Assembly (NCBI RefSeq): GCF_000147335.1
Contig: NC_014501.1
Coordinates: 248,001 to 312,000 of the forward strand
Length of the DNA: 64,000 bases
Direction of reading: 5' to 3'
Source: Gloeothece verrucosa PCC 7822
GTDB lineage: Bacteria; Cyanobacteriota; Cyanobacteriia; Cyanobacteriales; Microcystaceae
Shown: piece after piece, positions 1 through 9,100 of the stretch
Layout: each line of letters begins with the position of its first letter
How positions within the stretch are numbered: the first letter of the stretch is position 1
Notes under the pieces: model-generated
The model's input: only the letters and a program-made list of their open reading frames with translations
The model's database searches: none
Told to the model about the DNA's origin: nothing
Position numbers and translations under genes: made by a program

Positions 1-120
1 CTTTTTAAGAATTGTTCATTTTCACCGAGAACTTGAGATTGAGTTAACTAGACAGTGCTGTTGATGGGATTTTTCTGGTATTAATCTTAAAAATGCTGTG
101 CTACTTTAATCCTACTGTAT

Positions 121-128
121 CTTAACCT
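121..128 (+). promoter_or_regulatory. Possible PHO box upstream of phoX
   Basis: CTTAACCT matches the cyanobacterial PHO-box half site (PyTTAAPyPyT) and lies about 90 bases before the PhoX-type phosphatase start. A second exact-type octamer, TTTAACCT, is at 198-205 and a near match, TTTAATCC, at 105-112. The usual 11-base tandem spacing is not seen, so PhoB-type control is only a suggestion. The rest of 1-217 holds no recognisable gene. Confidence 0.3.
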
Positions 129-217
129 CCTTATAAACAGAAGGCTCTAAAATCATAATTTGGTAAAATCCTCTAGATTAAATTCTGGACAAATCTTTTT
201 AACCTCAAGACTCATCT

Positions 218-2470
218 ATGACTATCAAACGTCGAGAATTCTTAGCTTTTTTAGGCATCAGTGCCGGAACAGTTACACTAAATCCCTTGGCCAAATTTCC
301 TGCAACTGAAAAAAGCATAGCCGCTACTATTCCCAATACTCTAGCAAAAGAACTATCAAACCCCAACCTTTTTTCCATTCAACTTCCTATCCCCCTCGAT
401 ATTGATAATCTAACAGCAGATGAGCAAAAATCCGCCTACAGCACTTATGAAGTGGTAGATGATTTGGTACTGCCTTCGGGTTTTACCTATGATGTCATTG
501 CCGCTTGGGGCGATCCAGTGGGAGATTCTCGCTTTGGCTACAATAATGATTACCTTTCCTTGCTGGAAACAGCGCCCAACGAGGGGTTATTAACCGTTAA
601 TTTTGAATATATTAGTAGCAACACCTGGTTACAAACTTTCTCTAAGGTAATCGGGCAATCTTTACCTCTCGAAATCAAAGAAATCCCTACAGGTTATGAA
701 GAAGAAATCCAAGCCTTTGAATTACCCGAAAATGACCCTTTAAAAACACAAGTAAAAGCCACTTGTGAGCAAGCACTCATTGATTTAGGAATAGGGGTTA
801 TTTCTATTCGCCGTAATTCCAACGGTCAATGGGAAAGAACTTATGCTAAAACCGATAGACGTATTACCGGCATATCCGGACTCAAAGACGGACGCTACTT
901 AAAAGCAACCGGTCCTGCTGTGGCAGTTTTCACTAAAACCAATAAGCAAGGTTATGATGATCAACTCGGCGAAAAAATTATCGGGACTTTTCAAAACTGT
1001 GCAGGAGGAACCACACCTTGGGGAACAGTCTTTAGTGCTGAAGAAAACTTTCAAGACCAAGTTCCTGAAGCAGTAATGGCCGATGGTTCATCTTTAAAAC
1101 CCTCTCAAACTCCTTTTAAAATAATTGTCAGCAAAACTGGCGGCAAAAATGAAGTTAATATCACCGGTTGGGCTAATGTATTTGGTTTAGCCGGCAATAA
1201 ATACGGTTGGATGGTAGAAATAGACCCTGCTAACCCCAATGACTACGGAACCAAACACACTTGGTTAGGGCGCTATCGTCACGAAGCAGTGGCCTTTCAT
1301 ACAGTGGCCGATAAACCTTTAGCTGTTTATTCAGGATGTGATCGCCGAGGAGGACACTTATATAAGTTCGTCTCCAAAGCTAACATCAAAGACCCCAAAG
1401 ACAAAAGCAATTCCCGTTTAATGGAAGATGGGATGCTATACGGAGCAAAATTTAACCCCGATGGAACCGGGCGCTGGATAGCATTACGTCCTGATACCCC
1501 TGTAGATCCCGTTTTACCCTCTCAAGTCCAAGGAAAAGAGGGTCAGGGAATTGTGGGCCTACCGAACCCCAAGCGCACAGAAGGCGGCATCATAAAAATA
1601 AGCCGCGATGAGGATATTACCAGCTATAAACAACAATTTAAAACCCTCAGCGATCTTTACCCAGGGAACCCCAGCGAAAAACAGGGTGCTATCTTAATTG
1701 ATGCTCATTATGCCGCTAATGCTGCCGGTGTGACTTGTACCGCGCGGCCAGAAGACACTGAAATGAGTCCAGATGGCACACTTTATATGACCTACACCTC
1801 GGGTACACCTGACAGTAGCGGCGGTCCCGATCCACAGATTTTTAAGGGCCCCAATGGAGAAACCGCCTATGAATTTGGTTGGATCATGAGTCTAAAAGAA
1901 GACAATAACGATCCAGCCGCCATGACATTTCGCTGGAAACTCTTTTCTACAGGAGGAGAACCCGCTAAAGGCGGCCTCGGTTTTTCTAACCCTGATAATC
2001 TTAAGCTAGATAACAAAGGCAATTTGTGGATGGTGACAGATATGACCACCCTAACCATGAATAAAGCCATCCCTGAGCGAGTCATTGAGGGTAAAGCCGT
2101 CAGCCAAACCGAATTAGTCGGGTTATTTGGCAATAATAGCGCTTGGTTTATACCTACAAGCGGCAAAAATGCCGGCAATGCTTATCCTTTTGCCATCGGA
2201 CCAATGGAAACAGAAATGACAGGGCCGACTTTCACTTCGGACCAAAAAACCCTATTGATTTCTATTCAACATCCAGGAGAAGCCGGCGGAATTCGTGAAA
2301 ATATGCAGTCTGAAACTCGAAACTTTCTCATTCAAACCACTAACGGCCAAGAATTCACCCAAAAAAGAACAGTACCCATCGGTTCAAATTGGCCCTCTAA
2401 AAAACCCAATGATCCTCCTCGTCCGGCTATCGTTGCCATTCGAAGACTCAATCAAGAGACTATCGCCTAA
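218..2470 (+). CDS. phoX: PhoX-family alkaline phosphatase (DUF839), Tat-exported
   Basis: A 750-aa protein of the PhoX/DUF839 family, predicted to release phosphate from organic phosphoesters outside the cytoplasm. The N-terminus carries a twin-arginine export signal, KRREFLAFLG at residues 4-13, followed by a hydrophobic stretch. The body shows family-like segments such as SAEENF, HEAVAFHTVADKPLAVYSG and TEMSPDGTLYMTYT, the last resembling the C-terminal metal-binding part of PhoX proteins. Family members use calcium and iron cofactors; that is family knowledge. The gene is monocistronic: a terminator-like hairpin follows 14 bases after the stop, and possible PHO-box octamers lie upstream. 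Family assignment is strong, but some DUF839 proteins have no tested phosphatase activity. Confidence 0.85.
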   Translation: MTIKRREFLAFLGISAGTVTLNPLAKFPATEKSIAATIPNTLAKELSNPNLFSIQLPIPLDIDNLTADEQKSAYSTYEVVDDLVLPSGFTYDVIAAWGDPVGDSRFGYNNDYLSLLETAPNEGLLTVNFEYISSNTWLQTFSKVIGQSLPLEIKEIPTGYEEEIQAFELPENDPLKTQVKATCEQALIDLGIGVISIRRNSNGQWERTYAKTDRRITGISGLKDGRYLKATGPAVAVFTKTNKQGYDDQLGEKIIGTFQNCAGGTTPWGTVFSAEENFQDQVPEAVMADGSSLKPSQTPFKIIVSKTGGKNEVNITGWANVFGLAGNKYGWMVEIDPANPNDYGTKHTWLGRYRHEAVAFHTVADKPLAVYSGCDRRGGHLYKFVSKANIKDPKDKSNSRLMEDGMLYGAKFNPDGTGRWIALRPDTPVDPVLPSQVQGKEGQGIVGLPNPKRTEGGIIKISRDEDITSYKQQFKTLSDLYPGNPSEKQGAILIDAHYAANAAGVTCTARPEDTEMSPDGTLYMTYTSGTPDSSGGPDPQIFKGPNGETAYEFGWIMSLKEDNNDPAAMTFRWKLFSTGGEPAKGGLGFSNPDNLKLDNKGNLWMVTDMTTLTMNKAIPERVIEGKAVSQTELVGLFGNNSAWFIPTSGKNAGNAYPFAIGPMETEMTGPTFTSDQKTLLISIQHPGEAGGIRENMQSETRNFLIQTTNGQEFTQKRTVPIGSNWPSKKPNDPPRPAIVAIRRLNQETIA

Positions 2471-2483
2471 ATTATAACATTCT

Positions 2484-2515
2484 AGGGTGGACAAAATTCA
2501 CCCTTTCCTTTTTTC
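2484..2515 (+). terminator. Rho-independent terminator after phoX
   Basis: AGGGTG (2484-2489) pairs with CACCCT (2499-2504) across a 9-base loop, followed by a T-rich tract. Confidence 0.7.
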
Positions 2516-2729
2516 TTGGCGCGAAATCAAAAAACATTTAACTTAACTAAAAATTTTTCTGTAAAACCGACTCTTGATTTTGTAGTAAAACTTAATATCC
2601 TTGTACATAAAGGTTAACATCCCCGATTGTAAATTTGACAATGTTGGATTTACATCGGCAACACAAAATCCACACAATCATTAGATTATTATAGTGATTA
2701 GCTAAGAACAAAATTTTTTTTACAAGATT

Positions 2730-2960
2730 ATGGGTGAACTAAGTATATCTACTCAAAATATCAACGGACGTAAGGTCGACTCCTATTTATTTTGGTTACG
2801 TGTTAAAAATCTTTTATCAACAGGTTTTTTTGTCACGGTGTTTGGCAGTTTTCTTTTAATGGTTATGTTTTATCGTTTTCATGGGTTAGATAACAAATCT
2901 TTTAGCACATTTGAAAAGGCCCAGGAAAATAGTTTATTAGAAAATCATCAAAAAATTTAA
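2730..2960 (+). CDS. Small single-span membrane protein, unknown function
   Basis: 76 aa with a polar N-terminus (about 1-27), one hydrophobic segment at about 30-50 (LLSTGFFVTVFGSFLLMVMF) and a polar C-terminal tail. No family was recognised. It stands alone, with about 260 bases to the upstream phosphatase and a strong terminator directly downstream, so it is probably transcribed from its own promoter. The terminator and plausible composition argue that it is a real gene, but there is no functional evidence. Confidence 0.55.
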   Translation: MGELSISTQNINGRKVDSYLFWLRVKNLLSTGFFVTVFGSFLLMVMFYRFHGLDNKSFSTFEKAQENSLLENHQKI

Positions 2961-2991
2961 TTTTAACATTTTTTTATTTATATAAAAAACC

Positions 2992-3028
2992 AGGGTGGGT
3001 GATAACAAGTAACCCGCCCTCGATTTTT
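2992..3028 (+). terminator. Rho-independent terminator
   Basis: AGGGTGGGT (2992-3000) pairs with ACCCGCCCT (3012-3020, one G-T pair) around an 11-base loop, followed by a short T run (3024-3028). It serves the small membrane-protein gene upstream. Confidence 0.75.
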
Positions 3029-3076
3029 AAAAAGACTGTTTTAACGTTTGCTCATAGAGGAGAAGAAATTTTTTGC

Positions 3077-3262
3077 TTATTTTTCTGCTCGGCGTGTAGC
3101 TTTTTCATTTTTGGGCGCTTCTTGCGCTCTTGCAGATTCAAATTTATCAGCTATAATTTCTTCAGGATCAATGGTAGGATCGGCGGCAGAATAAAGTTGA
3201 CCTTCAGCGTTAGTATTCGGTTTAGTAGAATGCCCTTTATGACTCGCGTGTCCACCTGGCAT
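3077..3262 (-). CDS. Small hydrophilic protein, unknown function
   Basis: 61 aa starting MPGGHASHKGH, rich in His, Lys, Glu and Ala, with no membrane segment. A longer frame reaches 3295, but the start at 3262 is preferred because AGAGGTG lies at proper distance just before this ATG. I believe similar short proteins with the MPGGHASHKGH start occur in other cyanobacteria, but cannot verify it here. Function unknown; composition suggests an intrinsically disordered protein. The 298 bases from 3263 to 3560 up to tex hold no recognisable gene. Confidence 0.6.
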   Translation of the reverse strand: MPGGHASHKGHSTKPNTNAEGQLYSAADPTIDPEEIIADKFESARAQEAPKNEKATRRAEK

Positions 3263-3560
3263 AATTTTCACCTCTTTTTTTAGAGTATAATTCAAGAGTA
3301 ATGAATAATCTTTTAAAGTTTCTTCTATCTTTTGATTGAATATTTTTTGTCTTTTCTGAACAGTAAACCTTTCTTAAGAAATAATTATTTAGATATAATT
3401 CCTAAAAGATGATCCCCCCCAACCCCCCTTAATAAGCGGTGGATAACTGACAAAAATTTTAGGATGGGCAATCTAGATCAACTTTGAAGAATGACAAAAG
3501 CGGCTTGATCCTTTAAAATCTTAACAGGGTTAAATATTTGTTTTAATTTCATCGTTAAAA

Positions 3561-5723
3561 ATGTCAATGGTCAATATTGCTCAAATTCTTGCTACTGAGT
3601 TATCTTTACGTCCTCAACAGGTCTCAAATGCTCTTGAATTATTAGCAGAAGGAGCAACTATTCCTTTTATTGCGCGTTATCGCAAGGAAAAAACCGGCTC
3701 ACTCGATGAAACTCAATTAAGAACTATCTCGGAACGTTATACTTATATAACTGAATTAGAAGACCGGAAAAAAGTTATCTTAGAAGCAATTGCGGCACAA
3801 AATAAACTGACTGATGAACTGAAAAATAAAATTGAATCCTGTTTACAAAAAAACGAATTAGAAGACCTCTATTTACCTTATAAACCTAAACGCCGCACCC
3901 GAGCAACTATTGCTAAAGAACAAGGGTTAGAACCTTTAGCCGAGTTGATTAAATCCCTTAATTATCCTGCCTCTAAACCTGTTTCTTTAAGGGAAGAAGC
4001 GGCTAAATATATTAATGAGGAAAAAGGAATTAAAACAGAAGAAGAGGCTTTAAATGGGGCATCCGATATCTTAGCAGAAGAAGTATCCGAAAAAGCGAAT
4101 CTACGGGCTTACTTACGGGATTATTTGATGAAAGAGGGGCTGTTTATTTCTCGTATTAAAGATGAACACCCAGAAGGCAGTACAAAATATGAAATGTATC
4201 GAAACTTTCAAGCCGCCGTTAAAAAAATTGCACCTCATAATATTTTAGCCTTATTTCGCGGAGAAAGCGAAGGAATTTTAGCCGTTGATCTGGATTTTGA
4301 TGAGGCTTTTGTTCAATCCTATTTAGAGTCACAGGAAATCAAAACAAAAATTTCCGAAGTGCGAGAGTTTTATCAAAAAATGCTCAAGGATGCTTTTAAC
4401 CGTTTGATTAAATCTTCTTTAATTCGAGAAGTGAGATCCGATAGAAAAACTTGGGCAGATTTAGAGTCTATTAAAACTTTTGAAGCAAATTTAAGAAACT
4501 TGTTACTCTCTCCACCGGCAGGAATGAAGCCAACAATGGCAATAGATCCAGGGTTTCGTACGGGATGTAAGGTGGCAATTTTATCAGAAACCGGCAAATT
4601 TTTAGACTATCAAGCAATCTTTCCTCATACGGGAGATCGAGGACGTTCTGAAGCGGCTATTACAGTTAAAAAATTAATTGAAAAATATCAGATAGAATTG
4701 ATCGCTATCGGCAATGGTACAGCCTCCCGAGAAACGGATCAATTTATTACTGAAGTATTGAAAAGTTTAGACAAAAAACCGGTTAAAGTAATTGTCAATG
4801 AGTCAGGCGCTTCTATTTATTCTGCATCGGATACAGCAAGGGAAGAGTTTCCTGATTTAGATGTTACAGTACGGGGAGCCATTAGTATAGGAAGAAGATT
4901 ACAAGACCCTCTGGCAGAGTTGGTAAAAATTGACCCTAAATCCATAGGCGTGGGGCAATATCAGCATGATGTAGAGCAAAAGTTGTTGAAAAAGAAATTA
5001 GAGGAAACCGTCGAAAGTTGTGTCAATTATGTGGGGGTTGATTTAAATACGGCTTCTAAACAATTGTTGATTTTTGTGTCGGGGATAACGCCTTCTGTGG
5101 CGAATAATATTGTCGAATATCGCAACAAAAATGGGGCGTTTAAGAACCGCAAAGAGTTGCTGAAAGTGGCTAAACTCGGGCCGAAAGCCTTTGAACAAGC
5201 GGCGGGTTTTTTACGTATTCGGGGAGGGGATAATCCTTTAGATAATACTGCTGTTCACCCAGAAAGTTATAAGGTGGTGGAAGCGATAGCGGCTTCTTTG
5301 GGAGTGCCTTTAAAGAAAATTACTGAGGTGAGTTCCCGCATACAGTCTTTAGATTTGAAGCAATTTGTCACTGATACGATTGGTATACCGACTTTAAAGG
5401 ATGTGATTCAAGAGTTAGAAAAACCGGGAAGGGACCCTAGAGAACAGTTTCAATATGCTTCTTTTAAAGAGGGTATTATGGAGATTTCGGATTTAAAAGA
5501 GGGGATGGAGTTAGAAGGAATTGTTACGAATGTGGTGAATTTTGGGGCGTTTGTGGATGTGGGAGTACATCAGGATGGGTTGGTTCATATTTCCCAATTG
5601 GCGGATCATTTTGTCAGTGACCCTAATCAGGTGGTAAAAGTGGGACAGGTGGTAAAGGTGCGGGTTATGGAGGTGAATGAAAAGTTAAAACGGATTGGTT
5701 TGTCGATGAAGGCGGCTAGGTAA
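3561..5723 (+). CDS. tex: Tex-family RNA-binding transcription accessory protein
   Basis: A 720-aa Tex/YhgF protein, full length for the family. The order is an N-terminal helical region (about 1-200), a YqgF/RNase H-like domain (about 325-450, with MAIDPGFRTGCK), helix-hairpin-helix repeats (about 495-560, SGITPSVANNIVEYRNKNG) and a C-terminal S1 RNA-binding domain (about 645-715, GIVTNVVNFGAFVDVG). Tex proteins bind nucleic acid and are linked to transcription and RNA metabolism in the cytoplasm. The first ATG was kept; an ATG two codons later (3567) is equally possible. Monocistronic. Confidence 0.95.
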   Translation: MSMVNIAQILATELSLRPQQVSNALELLAEGATIPFIARYRKEKTGSLDETQLRTISERYTYITELEDRKKVILEAIAAQNKLTDELKNKIESCLQKNELEDLYLPYKPKRRTRATIAKEQGLEPLAELIKSLNYPASKPVSLREEAAKYINEEKGIKTEEEALNGASDILAEEVSEKANLRAYLRDYLMKEGLFISRIKDEHPEGSTKYEMYRNFQAAVKKIAPHNILALFRGESEGILAVDLDFDEAFVQSYLESQEIKTKISEVREFYQKMLKDAFNRLIKSSLIREVRSDRKTWADLESIKTFEANLRNLLLSPPAGMKPTMAIDPGFRTGCKVAILSETGKFLDYQAIFPHTGDRGRSEAAITVKKLIEKYQIELIAIGNGTASRETDQFITEVLKSLDKKPVKVIVNESGASIYSASDTAREEFPDLDVTVRGAISIGRRLQDPLAELVKIDPKSIGVGQYQHDVEQKLLKKKLEETVESCVNYVGVDLNTASKQLLIFVSGITPSVANNIVEYRNKNGAFKNRKELLKVAKLGPKAFEQAAGFLRIRGGDNPLDNTAVHPESYKVVEAIAASLGVPLKKITEVSSRIQSLDLKQFVTDTIGIPTLKDVIQELEKPGRDPREQFQYASFKEGIMEISDLKEGMELEGIVTNVVNFGAFVDVGVHQDGLVHISQLADHFVSDPNQVVKVGQVVKVRVMEVNEKLKRIGLSMKAAR

Positions 5724-5742
5724 TTGGATTAAGTTAGATTAT

Positions 5743-6199
5743 AAGCGCCCTACACCCTGAAGGGTGAGGCTACACGAACGAAGCCCGCCTGCGCGGGCTA
5801 TATAATAAATTGTGTGAGATAATTCTGATTTGTTTTTTATTTTTCCTCTTGTTGATCTAGTTGTTGACGATAATTTTCTATTTCATTTAAAACTTCTTCA
5901 AATAAAGGATTATTTTCATACATTCCGGCAAATTTTAACCAAGGATGTTCAGATTTTATTGCTGGATGAGTTGATGTTGAAGGCTGAGAAAGCGATCGCA
6001 TAATTAAAAAATCGACAAATAGATCAACTTCCTGCACCAGCGCTTCTGGTAATTGCTGAATTTTGGCAATGGTTTTCTGATGTAAACTCATCTGCTTATA
6101 CTTCAATATTAAAATATTAGCCCGCGCAGGCGGGCTTTGTTCGTATAGCCCCACCCTTCAGGGTGTGGGATCTTGAGGGTGTAGAATCTTCAGGGCGCT
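5743..6199. repeat. Long inverted repeats enclosing a small gene (MITE-like cassette)
   Basis: The segment 5752-5804 reappears inverted at 6115-6166 with few differences (key piece AGCCCGCCTGCGCGGGCT, itself a hairpin). An outer pair, AGCGCCCT (5743-5750) and AGGGCGCT (6192-6199), extends the symmetry. Between the arms lies only one small DUF2281-like gene. The right outer arm overlaps the last codons of the neighbouring STAND gene. This looks like a non-autonomous mobile cassette or a gene captured between two copies of one palindromic repeat. Confidence 0.7.
5837..6091 (-). CDS. DUF2281-like small protein (antitoxin-type)
   Basis: 84 aa beginning MSLHQKTIAKIQQLPEALVQ, followed by EVDLFVDFLIMRS and a C-terminal segment with HPWLKFAGMYENNPLFEEVL. 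This matches the layout of DUF2281-type proteins, which in cyanobacteria often act as antitoxins beside a PIN or RelE-like toxin. The frame continues upstream to 6154 into the inverted-repeat arm, but the start at 6091 fits the family. No toxin gene is adjacent, so it is either an orphan antitoxin or cargo of the flanking inverted repeats. A HIP1 octamer lies inside it (5992-5999). Confidence 0.7.
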   Translation of the reverse strand: MSLHQKTIAKIQQLPEALVQEVDLFVDFLIMRSLSQPSTSTHPAIKSEHPWLKFAGMYENNPLFEEVLNEIENYRQQLDQQEEK

Positions 6200-9100
6200 T
6201 GATACCCCAACTCCCTCGCCTTTTGAAAATCCGCCGCCGCTTGTTGCTCATTGCCCAACTTACCATAACACTCGCCGCGTTTGTCGTAAATATAAGCATT
6301 AGGATAAAAGCGAAGAACTTCGTTAAAATCATCAATCGCTCGATAGTATTGTTTTAGTTCAATAAAAGCAAGTCCTCTATCATAATAGGCTTTGAAATTT
6401 TGAGGATAGATTTGAATGGATCTCGTTAAAATAGCAATACCGGTTTTCCATTCTTTGGCTTTAAGTTTCTCAACAGCTTTCTGATACAACTCATTAGATC
6501 CGATCTGAGGATTAAAGATATATTTATCACAGGTTTCACAAGCTTGTTTTTCTTCTTCGGTTTGGGGGTTTTTGAAAATAGGATAGTAACGTAATTGATG
6601 ACAGCAGACTTCTAGCCAACTGCGCCAACTCCCTCGCCACAGCCGCACAGTTTTATCATCACTCCCACTGACAATAATTTCCCCATCTGGGCTAAAAGCC
6701 ACTGAGTTGACCCGATTTTCATGTCCACGAAAAGGAGCAGCTATCGGGTTGCCCTGTTTATCCCACAGCCGCACTGTTTTATCCTCACTCCCACTGACAA
6801 TCATTTCCCCATCACGACTAAAGGCCACTGAGGTGACAGGATTTTCATGTCCTCTCAAAGGTTCACCGATAGGGTTGCCCTTTTTATCCCATAGTCGCAC
6901 TGTTTTATCCTCACTCCCACTGACAATCATTTCCCCATCACGACTAAAGGCCACTGAGGTGACACCATTTTCATGTCCTCTTAAAGGTTCACCGATGGGG
7001 TTGCCTTTTTTATCCCACAGCCACACTGTTTTATCCTTACTCCCACTGGTAATCATTTCCCCGTCTGGACTAAAGGCTACTGAGGTGACAATTCTTTTAT
7101 GTCCACGAAAAGGTTCAGCAATAGGGTTGCCTTTTTTATCCCACAGCCGTACTGTTTTATCCTGACTTGCACTGACAATCATTTCCCCGTCTGGACTAAA
7201 AGCTACTGAGGTGACACCTCTTTCATGTCCTCTTAAAGGTTCAGCAATAGGGTTGCCTTTTTTATCCCACAACCGCACTGTATCATCCTGACTTCCAGTG
7301 ACAATCATTTCCCCGTCTGGACTAAAAGCTACTGAGGTGACAATTCTTTTATGTCCACGAAAAGGTTCAGCTAAGGGGTTGCCCTGTTTATCCCACAGCC
7401 GCACAGTTCCATCCCTACTCCCACTGACAATTATCCCCCCTTCGGTTTGGGGGAGCGGACTAAAAGCTACTGAGGTGACATAACTTTCATGTCCACGAAA
7501 AGGTTCAGCTATCGGGTTGCCCTGTTTATCCCACAGCCGCACTGTTTCATCTTCACTCCCACTGACAATCATTTCTCCATCTGAACTAAAAGCCACTGAG
7601 GTGACCCAATTTTCATGTCCAATAAAAGGTTCAGCTATAAGGTTGCCCTGTTTATCCCACAGCCGCACAGTTTTATCCCAACTCCCACTGACAATCATTT
7701 CCCCATCTGAACTAAAAGCCACTGAGGTGACATAATCTTCATGTCCACGAAAAGGTTCAGCTATAAGGTTGCCCTGTTTATCCCACAGCCGCACAGTTTT
7801 ATCCCAACTCCCACTGACAATCATTTCCCCATCTGAACTAAATGCCACTGAGGTGACATAACTTTCATGTCCACGAAAAGGTTCAGCTATAAGGTTGCCC
7901 TGTTTATCCCACAGCCGCACTGTGTCATCCCAACTCCCACTGACAATCATTTCCCCATCTGAACTAAAAGCCACTGAGTTGACAATACTTTCATGTACCT
8001 TGAAAGGATCAGCAATAGGGCTGCCTTTTTTATCCCACAGCCGCACTGTATCATCCCCACTCCCACTGACAATCATTTCCCCATCCGGACTAAACGCCAC
8101 TGATTCGACAGTGCTTTCATGTCCTCTCAAAGGTTCAGCTATCGGATTGCCCTTTTTATCCCACAGCCGCACTGTATTATCCCAACTCCCACTGACAATC
8201 ATTTCCCCATCACGACTAAACGCCACTGATTCGACAGTGCTTTCATGTCCTCTCAAAGGTTCAGCTATCGGATTGCCCTTTTTATCCCACAGCCGCACTG
8301 TATTATCCCAACTCCCACTGACAATCATTTCCCCATCACGACTAAAGGCTACTGAAGTCACACCTCTTTCATGTCCGCAAAAGGGAATAGACTTTTTAAC
8401 TCTTTCCATCACTAAATATAAATTCCTCTGAACAGGAGTAAAAATCTCATGAGGTGCTTTATCCAGATTCTCTCCTATGGCTTGAATCGCCAAAACAAGC
8501 GGCGCTAAAGTTTGGGAAGTCAACAAAATCTCTACCCTTGCCGCCTTTTCCCTCAATCTTGACTCAGTTAAAGCAAGATCTAACCGTTCAATTTGCTCTT
8601 GTTTTTCCCTGACTACCCGTTCACTCTCAGCAATACTCGCCGCCACAAACTCATCTACTTCTACCCCTAAATCTCTAAAAGCGCCTTCTTGTTGAAACTC
8701 CCGTACTCGTGCTAACTTTGACCCACTCCAGAGTTCATCGGATGCCTTATCGGTGTTGCGTAATTCATACCAGAGTTTAGCATCATCGATCAAGCGCTTC
8801 CGCAAGATAATAATATCTTCTTTTTCCTTGACCAAATCCTGTAACACAGACCAACTTCTTAACAGCGCTTCGTGAGCAACTTCTACTGTTTCCTGTTCTT
8901 TCCCACTCACCAACAAGCGATTATCAATCAACTTATTTAAAGCGCTTTCTAACTCCTTCCCATCCCGAAACTTAGACAAATTCACGCGGCGACTTACGGG
9001 TTCATTTCCTGCAATATCCACCAGTTCAATAAATATTTGTTTTGCCGCTTCTTGTTCTTCTTTTGTCAGTTCTGATGAATAAATTTTATCTGCCTGCTGT

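Noticed and set aside
6707..8431. Several plus-strand frames opposite the WD40 repeats (6707-7165, 7298-7483, 7517-7735, 7895-8431)
   Set aside because: They are antisense shadows of the repeated WD40 coding unit; their similarity to each other arises from the repeat.
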